Source: Rhodospirillales bacterium RIFCSPLOWO2_12_FULL_67_15 (lineage in GTDB: Bacteria; Pseudomonadota; Alphaproteobacteria; Rhodospirillales; 2-12-FULL-67-15). From it: 7,563 bases of DNA. The position numbers and the translations under genes were made by a program. The stretch is taken from assembly GCA_001830475.1 (NCBI GenBank), contig MIAC01000257.1, positions 1-7,563 on the forward strand, written 5' to 3'. The notes below the pieces were generated by a model, which did no database searches, was not told where the DNA came from, and saw nothing but the letters and a program-made list of their open reading frames with translations. This document shows, in pieces, positions 1-6,700 of this stretch; position 1 is the first letter of the stretch, and each line of letters starts with the position of its first letter.

Positions 1-1131
1 CTCGCTCCGGCCGGCGGTTCGCTCGCCCGGCCGTTCGCGGGTCAGCGCCAACACCATGCCGACGCCGAGCGCGATCCCGAGGGTGGACGAGCCGCCATAG
101 GAGACGAACGGCAAGGTCATCCCCTTGGGCGGCATCAGGTTGATGGCGGACGCCATGTTGATGATCGCCTGCAGGCCGAACTGGACGAGAAGGCCCGCGA
201 CCGCGATCACCACGAACAAATCCCAGTCGCGAAAGGCGCGGGAGAAACCGCGCAAAACCAGGAACAGGAACAGGCCGATCAGGATCAGGCCGGTGATCGC
301 GCCGAATTCCTCGCCGACGACGGCGAAGATGAAATCGGCGTGCGCGTCCGGCAGCACGCGCTTGACCTGACCCTCGCCGGGACCGCGGCCGAGCAGGCCG
401 CCGTTGCGCAGCGCGTCCAACGCGCGCGCGACCTGAAAGCCCTCGCCGCCGGAAGGATCGAAGAAGCGGTCGACCCGCGCCTGGACGTGGGAAAAGGCGA
501 AATAGGCGCCGACGCTCGCGCCGATGAAGCCGATCCCGATCGCCGCCACCAAAATGAGCGGCAGGCCGGCGAGGAAGAACTGCACGCCCCAGACGGCGGC
601 GATCAGCAGCGTCTGGCCGACGTCGGGTTGCAGGAGCAACAAGATGGCGAGCAAAACAAAGAGCCCGCTCGCCAGCGCGAAGCCGGGAAAGCGCTCGTCC
701 ATCCGGCGGCGGGCGAACAACCAGGCCGCGACCACCGCAAAGGCGGGTTTCGCGAATTCGGCCGGCTGCAACGAGACGCCGGCGACCTGGATCCAGCGCA
801 CCGCGCCCTTGATCTCGACCCCCTTGAACAGCACGACCACCAGAATGGCGACCGCGGCAACGAGCACGGCGGCGCCGAGGCGTTTCACGCCCCGCGGCGA
901 AAGAAACGAGACCGCGAGCATCACCGCGGCGCCGAGCGCGAGGAACAGGAACTGGCGGCGGACGAAGTAGAATGGATCGAGGCCGAGTCGATCGGCCACG
1001 GCGGGCGAAGCCGCCATGGTCAGGACCGCGCCGAGCGCGAGCAGGATCACGACCGCGCCGAGGGTCCAGCGGTCCACCGTCCACCACCAGCGGGCGAGCA
1101 AACTGGTGTCGGTGCGGGCGAACGGGATCAT
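1..1131 (-). CDS. ftsW: Septal peptidoglycan glycosyltransferase FtsW (SEDS family), 3' end cut by window edge
   Basis: FtsW is an inner-membrane SEDS glycosyltransferase that polymerises lipid II at the division septum, working with FtsI. The 377 codons present read without a stop to base 1. The protein begins MIPFARTDTSLLARWWW and has many hydrophobic segments (for example about residues 24-41, 60-77, 86-103, 154-167, 174-189 and 191-210). Family motifs are visible: KGAVRW at 108-113, QPAEFAKP at 122-129, QPDVGQT at 168-174, GRGPGEGQVKR at 248-258, HADFIFAVVGEEFG from 264, and the SEDS signature running from N325 (NMASAINLMPPKGM) to SYGGSS at 344-349. Asp266 in HADFIF matches the conserved extracellular-loop Asp regarded as catalytically essential in SEDS proteins. 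The ATG overlaps the murD stop as ATGA (1128-1131), which fixes the start and suggests translational coupling. FtsW proteins are usually about 380-400 residues, so probably only a short cytoplasmic tail is missing. RodA is the main alternative, but the dcw context favours FtsW. Confidence 0.96.
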   Translation of the reverse strand, partial: MIPFARTDTSLLARWWWTVDRWTLGAVVILLALGAVLTMAASPAVADRLGLDPFYFVRRQFLFLALGAAVMLAVSFLSPRGVKRLGAAVLVAAVAILVVVLFKGVEIKGAVRWIQVAGVSLQPAEFAKPAFAVVAAWLFARRRMDERFPGFALASGLFVLLAILLLLQPDVGQTLLIAAVWGVQFFLAGLPLILVAAIGIGFIGASVGAYFAFSHVQARVDRFFDPSGGEGFQVARALDALRNGGLLGRGPGEGQVKRVLPDAHADFIFAVVGEEFGAITGLILIGLFLFLVLRGFSRAFRDWDLFVVIAVAGLLVQFGLQAIINMASAINLMPPKGMTLPFVSYGGSSTLGIALGVGMVLALTRERPGERTAGRSE

Positions 1132-2600
1132 CGCCGCCCCCGTCGCGGGCGCCCGCCGCCCGCATTGCCGGCACGCTTGGGCGCGACGGGGATTTCCTCG
1201 GGCTCGGAGCGCGTTCCGGGCAGCGCCTGGACCAGTTGACGGAAGGCTTCCCCGCGCGCCTCGAAATTGGCGAACTGGTCGAACGAGGCGCACGCCGGCG
1301 AGAGCAGTATTACGCCGCCCTCGCCCTCGGCCCGCGCGGCCTCCCGCGCGGCGGCGACCGCCGAGGCGAGATCGCCCGATTGCGTCGTCGCGACCGAGCC
1401 TGCGAGGATCGCGGCGAACGCGGGCGCCGCCTCGCCGATCAGGAAGGCGCGGCGGACGCGGCCGAAGTAGGGCTCGGCCGCCTTGAGCCCGCCCTCCTTC
1501 GCCCGCCCGCCCGCGATCCAATAGATGCGCGGATAGCAGGCGAGCGCCTTGGCCGCGGCATCGGCGTTGGTCGCCTTGCTGTCGTTGACGTAGGCGATCC
1601 CGTCGATGATGGCGATGGCCTCCTGGCGATGGGCGAGGCCGGGGAAGCTCCGGAGACAGGCGATGGCGACGCTCGGATCGATCCCGGCCGCGAGCGAGGC
1701 CGCGTAGGCGGCGGCCGCGTTCTGGGCGTTGTGGATTCCGGGCAGCGCACGGAACGCCGCCAGGTCGGCGACCGCGACGTCGCGCCCGCCCGCGCCGCCG
1801 ACGAAGGCGTCGTCGTAGAGCGTGCCGTCGCGGGCATAGATTCCGCCTTCGACGCGCACGCTCGAGGAGATCGGGATCACCACCTGCTCGTCCGCGGCCT
1901 TGAGCTCCTGGTAAATCTTTTCGCAGCGGGGGTCGTCCACCCCGACCACGGCCGTGCGCGGCTTGGTCTGGCGGTGGAAGATCAGGCGCTTGGCGGCGAT
2001 GTAGCCGGCCATGTCGCCGTGGCGGTCGAGATGATCGGGCGTGATGTTGAGCAGCACGGCGATGTCGAAAGTGATCGAGAGCGTGAGCTCGAGCTGATAG
2101 GAGGACATTTCCAGGATGTAGGCCCCGTCCGCCCCGAGCGGTCTCAGTTCCAGCGCCGGGCGCCCGATATTGCCGCCGACCTCGGCCTCCCGGCCCGAGG
2201 TCTTGAAGATGTGGCCGATCAGCGCGGTGGTGGTCGATTTGCCGTTGGTGCCGGTGATCCCGACGTAGGCGGCATCGCGCTGGGTGCGGGCGAGCAGCTC
2301 GATGTCGCCGATCACCTCGCAGCCGGCGGCGCGGGCGAGCTCGACCACCCGGTGCGGCGCCGGATGATGGAGGGCCACGCCGGGGCTCAGCACCAGCGAG
2401 GTCAGCTCCCGCCAGTTGCACAGATAAAGGTCCACCAGGGACACGCCTTCGGCGCGGGCGCGGGCGCGGGCGTCCTCGCTGTCGTCCCAGGCCCAGACCT
2501 CGGCCCCGCCCAGGCTAAGGGCCTTGGCGGCGGCGATCCCGGACTTGCCGAGCCCGAAGACCGCCACCGGCAGGCCGGCGAAGGGAAAGACCTCGATCAT
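1128..2600 (-). CDS. murD: UDP-N-acetylmuramoyl-L-alanine--D-glutamate ligase MurD
   Basis: MurD is the cytoplasmic ATP-dependent ligase that adds D-glutamate to UDP-MurNAc-L-alanine. The 490-residue product shows the three Mur-ligase domains in order. The N-terminal UDP-binding Rossmann-like fold has VAVFGLGKSG at 12-21 and LSPGV at 71-75. The central ATPase has the P-loop GITGTNGKST at 114-123, GGNIG at 142-146, EMSSYQL at 164-170, NITPDHLDRHG at 185-195 and K204, the likely carbamylated lysine. The C-terminal domain starts near HNAQN (290-294) and carries NDSKATN at 339-345 and LLSPACASFDQF at 432-443. The ATG start lies 10 bases after the mraY stop, with an AGGTGAG site at 2610-2616 that overlaps that stop. 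The gene ends in a 4-base ATGA overlap with ftsW. It is longer than E. coli MurD (438 residues), partly because of a basic, Gly/Arg-rich tail at about 462-490 beyond the conserved domain. The identification is firm. Confidence 0.98.
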   Translation of the reverse strand: MIEVFPFAGLPVAVFGLGKSGIAAAKALSLGGAEVWAWDDSEDARARARAEGVSLVDLYLCNWRELTSLVLSPGVALHHPAPHRVVELARAAGCEVIGDIELLARTQRDAAYVGITGTNGKSTTTALIGHIFKTSGREAEVGGNIGRPALELRPLGADGAYILEMSSYQLELTLSITFDIAVLLNITPDHLDRHGDMAGYIAAKRLIFHRQTKPRTAVVGVDDPRCEKIYQELKAADEQVVIPISSSVRVEGGIYARDGTLYDDAFVGGAGGRDVAVADLAAFRALPGIHNAQNAAAAYAASLAAGIDPSVAIACLRSFPGLAHRQEAIAIIDGIAYVNDSKATNADAAAKALACYPRIYWIAGGRAKEGGLKAAEPYFGRVRRAFLIGEAAPAFAAILAGSVATTQSGDLASAVAAAREAARAEGEGGVILLSPACASFDQFANFEARGEAFRQLVQALPGTRSEPEEIPVAPKRAGNAGGGRPRRGRR

Positions 2601-2609
2601 CGCGCGCGT

Positions 2610-2616
2610 CTCACCT
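2610..2616 (-). promoter_or_regulatory. Ribosome binding site of murD, overlapping the mraY stop codon
   Basis: Read on the minus strand the site is AGGTGAG, 9 bases upstream of the murD ATG. The TGA within it (2611-2613) is the mraY stop codon. Ribosomes finishing mraY would therefore stop on the murD binding site, which fits coupled translation. The site is of moderate strength and was found by eye. Confidence 0.6.
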
Positions 2617-3699
2617 GAGCTTGAGGGTGGCGAGCCCCGCCAGCGCCAGGATCGCGGCGATGATCCAGAAGCGGATGACGATGGTGGGTTCGGCCCAGCC
2701 CTTCTTTTCGAAATGATGGTGCAGCGGAGCCATGCGGAAGACCCGCTTGCCGGTTAATTTGTAGGACGCGACCTGGACGATGACCGAGACGGTCTCGAGC
2801 ACGAACAGGCCGCCGACCACCGCCAGCACCAATTCGTGCTTGGTCACGACGCTGACGGTGCCGAGCGCCGCGCCGAGCGAAAGCGCGCCGGTATCGCCCA
2901 TGAACACGCGCGCCGGCGGCGCGTTGAACCACAGGAATCCGAGCCCGGCGCCGACCAGCGCGCCGCAGAAGACCGCCAGCTCGCCGGCGCCGGGAACATA
3001 ATGGAGCTGCAGATAGTTGGCGAACACCGTATTGCCGACCAGGTAGGCGACGAGCGCGAACACCCCGGTCGCGATCATCACCGGAACGATGGCGAGCCCA
3101 TCGAGGCCGTCGGTCAGGTTGACGGCGTTGGCGGCGCCGACGACGACGAAGACGGCGAAGACGACGAAAAACCCGCCGAGCTTGATCAGCACCGTCTTGA
3201 GGAACGGCACCGCCACCGCGGTCGCCAGCGCCGGCGGCGCGATCGAGACGATCCACAGCACCGCCACCGTGGCGATGGCGATCTCGAACAGGAACTTGAT
3301 CCGCGCCGAAAGGCCGCGGCTGTTCCTTTGCACCACCTTGATGTAGTCGTCGATGAACCCGATCAGGCCGAACGCGGCGGTCACGCCGAGCGTGGCCCAG
3401 ACGTAGCGGTTGCGCAAATCCGCCCACAGCAGGGTCGCCGACACCATCGCGATCAGGATCAAGAGCCCGCCCATGGTCGGGGTGCCCTTCTTGGTCAGCG
3501 GATGCCCCTCGGGGCCGTCGTCGCGGATCGGCTGCCCTTCGGCCTGTTGCTGGCGCAGCATCCGGATCATCGCCGGCCCGATCAGGAAGCTGATCGCGAG
3601 CGCGGTGATGACCGCGCCGCCGGTCCGGAACGTGAGGTAGCGGAAGACGTTGAGCACGCCGAACTGGTCGCTGAGCGGAACGAGGATGTGATAGAGCAT
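2611..3699 (-). CDS. mraY: Phospho-N-acetylmuramoyl-pentapeptide transferase MraY
   Basis: MraY is the polytopic inner-membrane enzyme that transfers phospho-MurNAc-pentapeptide from UDP to undecaprenyl phosphate, making lipid I in the first membrane step of peptidoglycan synthesis. The 362-residue product has the usual family length. Visible motifs are KKGTPTMGG at 70-78, FIDDYIKV at 115-122 (Asp117/Asp118, the Mg-binding pair), [13 protein letters not shown] at 191-203, [12 protein letters not shown] at 265-276 (Asp269) and [11 protein letters not shown] at 326-336 with the His triplet at 327-329. Hydrophobic segments alternate through the whole protein. The reading frame stays open far upstream through murF, so the start is not fixed by a stop codon. 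The ATG at 3699 is chosen because [13 protein letters not shown] matches the family N-terminus and a GAGGGA site sits 7 bases before it. The gene begins 11 bases after the murF stop and ends 10 bases before murD. Confidence 0.98.
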   Translation of the reverse strand: MLYHILVPLSDQFGVLNVFRYLTFRTGGAVITALAISFLIGPAMIRMLRQQQAEGQPIRDDGPEGHPLTKKGTPTMGGLLILIAMVSATLLWADLRNRYVWATLGVTAAFGLIGFIDDYIKVVQRNSRGLSARIKFLFEIAIATVAVLWIVSIAPPALATAVAVPFLKTVLIKLGGFFVVFAVFVVVGAANAVNLTDGLDGLAIVPVMIATGVFALVAYLVGNTVFANYLQLHYVPGAGELAVFCGALVGAGLGFLWFNAPPARVFMGDTGALSLGAALGTVSVVTKHELVLAVVGGLFVLETVSVIVQVASYKLTGKRVFRMAPLHHHFEKKGWAEPTIVIRFWIIAAILALAGLATLKLR

Positions 3700-3706
3700 G
3701 GGAGAT

Positions 3707-3712
3707 TCCCTC
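3707..3712 (-). promoter_or_regulatory. Ribosome binding site of mraY, overlapping the murF stop codon
   Basis: Read on the minus strand, GAGGGA lies 7 bases upstream of the mraY ATG and shares two bases with the murF TGA stop (3711-3713). It supports the chosen mraY start, which the open frame alone cannot decide. Confidence 0.7.
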
Positions 3713-5231
3713 AGGCGCCGTTGGCGGCCTTCGCCGGCTTTGGGCCGGGCGCAGAGGCGCCCCAATCGTTTGACCCGGCGGCGAATTTCCCGCCCGGTCC
3801 TGGGTTTGGGCGGCCGCCGCCGGGCGCGAGCAGCGCCGCGACGATCGCGCCGGTCCGGCTTCCGGCCGATCCCTTGACCATCACCACGTCGCCCGGGCGC
3901 AAGGCCTGGGCGACCAGCGGCGCGAGGCTCGTAGCGCTTTCGGCGTGGCCGCCCTGCATCGCCGGCGGCAGCGTCTTGGCGAGAATGGCCATGTGCGCGC
4001 CCGCGGTAAAGACAAGATCGAAGCGGGCCGCTTGCAGCGGACCGCTCAACCGGGCGTGGTGCGCGTCGCTTTCGGCCCCAAGCTCGAGCATGTCGCCGAG
4101 CACGGCGATTCGCCGCCCGCCCGGCCCCGGCGCGACCGCGCCCGCGGTGGCGATCGCCGCGGCCATCGAAGCGGGCGAGGCGTTGTAGCTCTCGTCGATC
4201 AGAAGGAAATTGCCGGCGCCGACGGCAACGCGATGGCGCACCCCGCGTCCCTTCATCGGCGACACATCGGCGAGCGCGGCGGCCGCGGCGGTCACGTCCG
4301 CGCCGAGGGCGTGCACGGCGGCGAGCACCGCGAGGCTGTTCGCCACCCAATGCCGGCCGGCGAGGCGCAACCGGTAGGCGATGCGCGTGCCCGCGATGTC
4401 CGCCTCGACCGTCGAGCCGTCGGCGTGGAGTTCGAAGGCGCGCGCCCGGACCGAAACCTCGGGCCGGTCCACCTCGCCGAAAGCGACAATGCGCTCGATG
4501 CCCGCGGCGCGGGCCGAGGCCACGAGCCGGGCGAAGTAGGGGCTTTCGGCGGGCAGCACCGCCGCGCCGCCGGTCTCGACGCCGAAAAAGATTTCGGCCT
4601 TGGCGTCGGCGATCGCCTCCAGGCTGGGAAAGAACTCGACGTGCACCGGCGCGATCGCGGTCACGACCGCGACGTTGGGCCGGACCATCTTGACCAGCGG
4701 CGTGATCTCGCCCGCGTGGTTCATGCCGATTTCGAACACGCCGAAGGCGGCGTCGCGCGGCATCCGGGCGAGGCTCAAGGGCACGCCCCACCGGTTGTTG
4801 AAGCTGCCGGCGCTCGCCGTCGTCACCCCCTGCCGGGAGAGGACATGGCGGAGCGCCTCCTTGACTCCGGTCTTGCCGACGCTGCCGGTGACGGCGGCGA
4901 TGCGCGCGTCGGTGCGGGCGCGCCCGCCGCGGCCGAGACCTTCCAGCGCGGCTTGGGTGTCGGCGACGCGAAGCAGGGCGGCATCCGGGCCGAGACCTTC
5001 GGGTACGCGCGCGACCACGGCCGCCGCCGCGCCGCGCTTGAAGGCATCGGCGACGAAGGCGTGGCCGTCCCGGCGCGGACCCTTGAGCGCGACGAACAAA
5101 TCGCCCGCTTCGAGCGTGCGGGTGTCGATGGACACGCCGCTCGCCTGCCAAGTATCCGGGCGCGCTTCGCCTTGGGTGGCGAGCGCGGCTTCGGCCGCGG
5201 TCCAGAGAATGGGGCGCGCCGCCGCGATCAC
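3711..5231 (-). CDS. murF: UDP-N-acetylmuramoyl-tripeptide--D-alanyl-D-alanine ligase MurF
   Basis: MurF is the cytoplasmic ATP-dependent ligase that adds D-Ala-D-Ala to UDP-MurNAc-tripeptide and completes the soluble pentapeptide precursor. The 506-residue product shows the Mur-ligase layout. The N-terminal domain has [18 protein letters not shown] at 34-51. The ATPase domain has the P-loop [13 protein letters not shown] at 115-127, NNRWGVPL at 145-152 and [11 protein letters not shown] at 166-176. The C-terminal domain has [12 protein letters not shown] at 345-356, LGDMLELG at 378-385 and [10 protein letters not shown] at 452-461. Translation starts at GTG, which overlaps the murE stop as GTGA (5228-5231). 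A GAGG site lies 7 bases upstream and no other start occurs nearby. E. coli MurF has 452 residues; the extra length here includes a Gly/Pro/Ala-rich tail at about 471-506 that follows the last conserved motif and looks like disordered linker. The identification is firm; the function of the tail is unknown. Confidence 0.98.
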   Translation of the reverse strand: MIAAARPILWTAAEAALATQGEARPDTWQASGVSIDTRTLEAGDLFVALKGPRRDGHAFVADAFKRGAAAAVVARVPEGLGPDAALLRVADTQAALEGLGRGGRARTDARIAAVTGSVGKTGVKEALRHVLSRQGVTTASAGSFNNRWGVPLSLARMPRDAAFGVFEIGMNHAGEITPLVKMVRPNVAVVTAIAPVHVEFFPSLEAIADAKAEIFFGVETGGAAVLPAESPYFARLVASARAAGIERIVAFGEVDRPEVSVRARAFELHADGSTVEADIAGTRIAYRLRLAGRHWVANSLAVLAAVHALGADVTAAAAALADVSPMKGRGVRHRVAVGAGNFLLIDESYNASPASMAAAIATAGAVAPGPGGRRIAVLGDMLELGAESDAHHARLSGPLQAARFDLVFTAGAHMAILAKTLPPAMQGGHAESATSLAPLVAQALRPGDVVMVKGSAGSRTGAIVAALLAPGGGRPNPGPGGKFAAGSNDWGASAPGPKPAKAANGA

Positions 5232-6700
5232 GGTTCGGCCTCGCTGAGCGTCGCGCGGGCCTCGGCCGCATCGTCGAAGGGCCGGGATTCCGTCCCGATG
5301 ATCTGGACCCGCTCGTGCCCCTTGCCCGCCAGCACCAGAACGTCGCCCGCCTTCAGGCGCGCGACGGCGGCGCGGATCGCCTCGCGCCGGTCGGCGATCT
5401 CGGCGGCGCCGGGGCAGGCGGCGAGAATCGCGCGGCGGATGGCGGCGGCGTCCTCGCCGCGCGGGTTGTCGTCGGTGACGATCACGGCGTCGGCCAGGCG
5501 GACGGCGATGCGGCCCATCTCGGAACGCTTGCCGGGATCGCGCTCGCCGCCGCAGCCGAACACGAGCGCGAGCTTTCCCCGCGCGTGCGGGCGCAACGCG
5601 GCGAGCACGTTGGCGAGGGCATCTGGCGTGTGGGCGTAGTCGACATAGACGGCGGCGCCGGAGCGAAGCGCGCCGGCTTTCTCGAGCCTGCCCGGTACGC
5701 TCGCGAGCCGGCCGAGGGCGTCGGCCGCGCGCGCCTCAATCGCGCCGCAGGCCAGCGCGAGCGCGAGCGCGGCCACGGCGTTCTCCGCCTGGAACCCGCC
5801 GACGAGGGGAAATTCGACCGCGCGCTGGGTCCCGAACAGGGAGAGATCGAGCCGTTGCCCGCCCGGTGTCGGCGAACTTGCGCGCAGCGCGACGTCGGCA
5901 CCGCCGCCGCCGTAGGTGACGATCTTCAATCGCCGCGCGCGACAGGCATCCAGGATCTCATCCGCACCGGGCGCACCGAGGTGAACGACGGCGACGGCGG
6001 CTTCGGGCAAAAGCTCGGCGAATAGCCGCCGCTTGGCGGCGAGATAGGCGGCCATGTCGCGGTGGTAGTCGAGATGGTCGCGGGTGAGATTGGTGAACGC
6101 CGCGGCCTTCAGACGCACCCCGTCGAGGCGAAATTGATCGAGGCCGTTGCTGGAGGCTTCGAGCGCGAGGTGTTCGATGCCGGCCATGCTGAGGTCCTTG
6201 AGCGCGCGGTGCAGTTCCGCCGGATCGGGCGTGGTGAGCCCGCCTGCGCGCAACGTCTCGCCTCCGGCGCCGACGACGCCGAGGGTGCCGATGCTCGCCG
6301 CGCGAAGTCCGAGCTGCGTCCAGATCTGGCGCAGGAAGTGGACCGTCGAGGTCTTGCCGTTGGTGCCGGTGACGGCGACGACGGTCGCGGGCTGGCGGGC
6401 GAAGAACCGCGCCGCCAGCAGGGCGTAGGCGCGGCGGGGATTGGCGGCGCGGAGCCGGACGGCGTCGGCTTCCGGCGAAAACGGTTGGCCTTCCAATGGT
6501 GCGAGCACCGCGACCGCGCCGCGGGCGATTGCGTCCTTGATGAAGGCGCGGCCGTCGGTCTTGGCTCCGGGCAGGGCGGCGAACAGGAATCCGGGCGCGA
6601 CGGTCCGCGAATCGGCCCCGACTCCGGCGATCTCGAGATCGGGAGGGATCGCGGCGGCGTTCACTTCGGTCAGTCCTTTCACAAGATCAATGAGACGCAA
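5228..6700 (-). CDS. murE: UDP-N-acetylmuramoyl-L-alanyl-D-glutamate--2,6-diaminopimelate ligase MurE
   Basis: MurE is the cytoplasmic ATP-dependent ligase that adds the third stem-peptide residue. With the TTG start at 6700 the product has 490 residues. The N-terminal domain has [20 protein letters not shown] at about 26-45. The ATPase domain has the P-loop GTNGKTS at 112-118, [14 protein letters not shown] at 181-194, [10 protein letters not shown] at 204-213 and K223, the likely carbamylated lysine. The C-terminal domain has DYAHTPDAL at 354-362, [12 protein letters not shown] at 381-392, TDDNPRGED at 409-417 and GKGHE at 459-463. DNPR is the signature of meso-diaminopimelate-adding enzymes. 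An in-frame GTG at 6709 would add three residues, but it sits inside the GGAGGTGG ribosome-binding sequence. TTG at 6700 has that site 8 bases upstream and gives a typical MRLxDL N-terminus. The gene overlaps the end of ftsI by 14 bases (23 if GTG is used) and the start of murF by 4. Confidence 0.97.
   Translation of the reverse strand: MRLIDLVKGLTEVNAAAIPPDLEIAGVGADSRTVAPGFLFAALPGAKTDGRAFIKDAIARGAVAVLAPLEGQPFSPEADAVRLRAANPRRAYALLAARFFARQPATVVAVTGTNGKTSTVHFLRQIWTQLGLRAASIGTLGVVGAGGETLRAGGLTTPDPAELHRALKDLSMAGIEHLALEASSNGLDQFRLDGVRLKAAAFTNLTRDHLDYHRDMAAYLAAKRRLFAELLPEAAVAVVHLGAPGADEILDACRARRLKIVTYGGGGADVALRASSPTPGGQRLDLSLFGTQRAVEFPLVGGFQAENAVAALALALACGAIEARAADALGRLASVPGRLEKAGALRSGAAVYVDYAHTPDALANVLAALRPHARGKLALVFGCGGERDPGKRSEMGRIAVRLADAVIVTDDNPRGEDAAAIRRAILAACPGAAEIADRREAIRAAVARLKAGDVLVLAGKGHERVQIIGTESRPFDDAAEARATLSEAEP
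5239..5242 (-). promoter_or_regulatory. Probable ribosome binding site of murF
   Basis: Read on the minus strand, GAGG lies 7 bases upstream of the murF GTG, inside the last codons of murE. It is short, but its placement supports the GTG start that overlaps the murE stop. Confidence 0.5.

Noticed and set aside
2453..2470. Three tandem copies of the hexamer cgcggg
   Set aside because: It lies within murD and encodes the Ala-Arg repeat at residues 44-50 (ARARARA). It is too short, and too easily explained by GC-rich coding, to call a functional repeat.
2601..2610. Alternating CG run between mraY and murD as a possible regulatory or structural element
   Set aside because: It is only 10 bases long, in a spacer between a ribosome binding site and a start codon, in a genome of very high GC. 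No inverted repeat or terminator shape was seen.
340..2618. Long open frames on the plus strand opposite ftsW and murD (340-1239 and 972-2618)
   Set aside because: They are antisense to genes with complete family motifs. Their translations are Arg/Gly/Asp/Glu-rich and low in complexity with no recognisable domain. Such frames arise by chance at very high GC.
2597..3427. Minus-strand 276-residue frame overlapping mraY
   Set aside because: It is an out-of-frame shadow of mraY with Arg/Gly-rich composition, and it lacks the membrane segments and motifs that the mraY frame has.
3714..5271. Apparent 886-residue protein formed by an open frame through murF into mraY
   Set aside because: Only the last 362 residues are a real protein (MraY). 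The upstream part is Arg/Gly/Ala-rich out-of-frame translation of murF and has no domain. The mraY ATG has its own ribosome binding site and the family N-terminus.
2836..5639. Long plus-strand frames opposite mraY, murF and murE (2836-4188 and 3945-5639)
   Set aside because: They have the same character as the other antisense frames: biased composition, no motifs, and real genes on the opposite strand.
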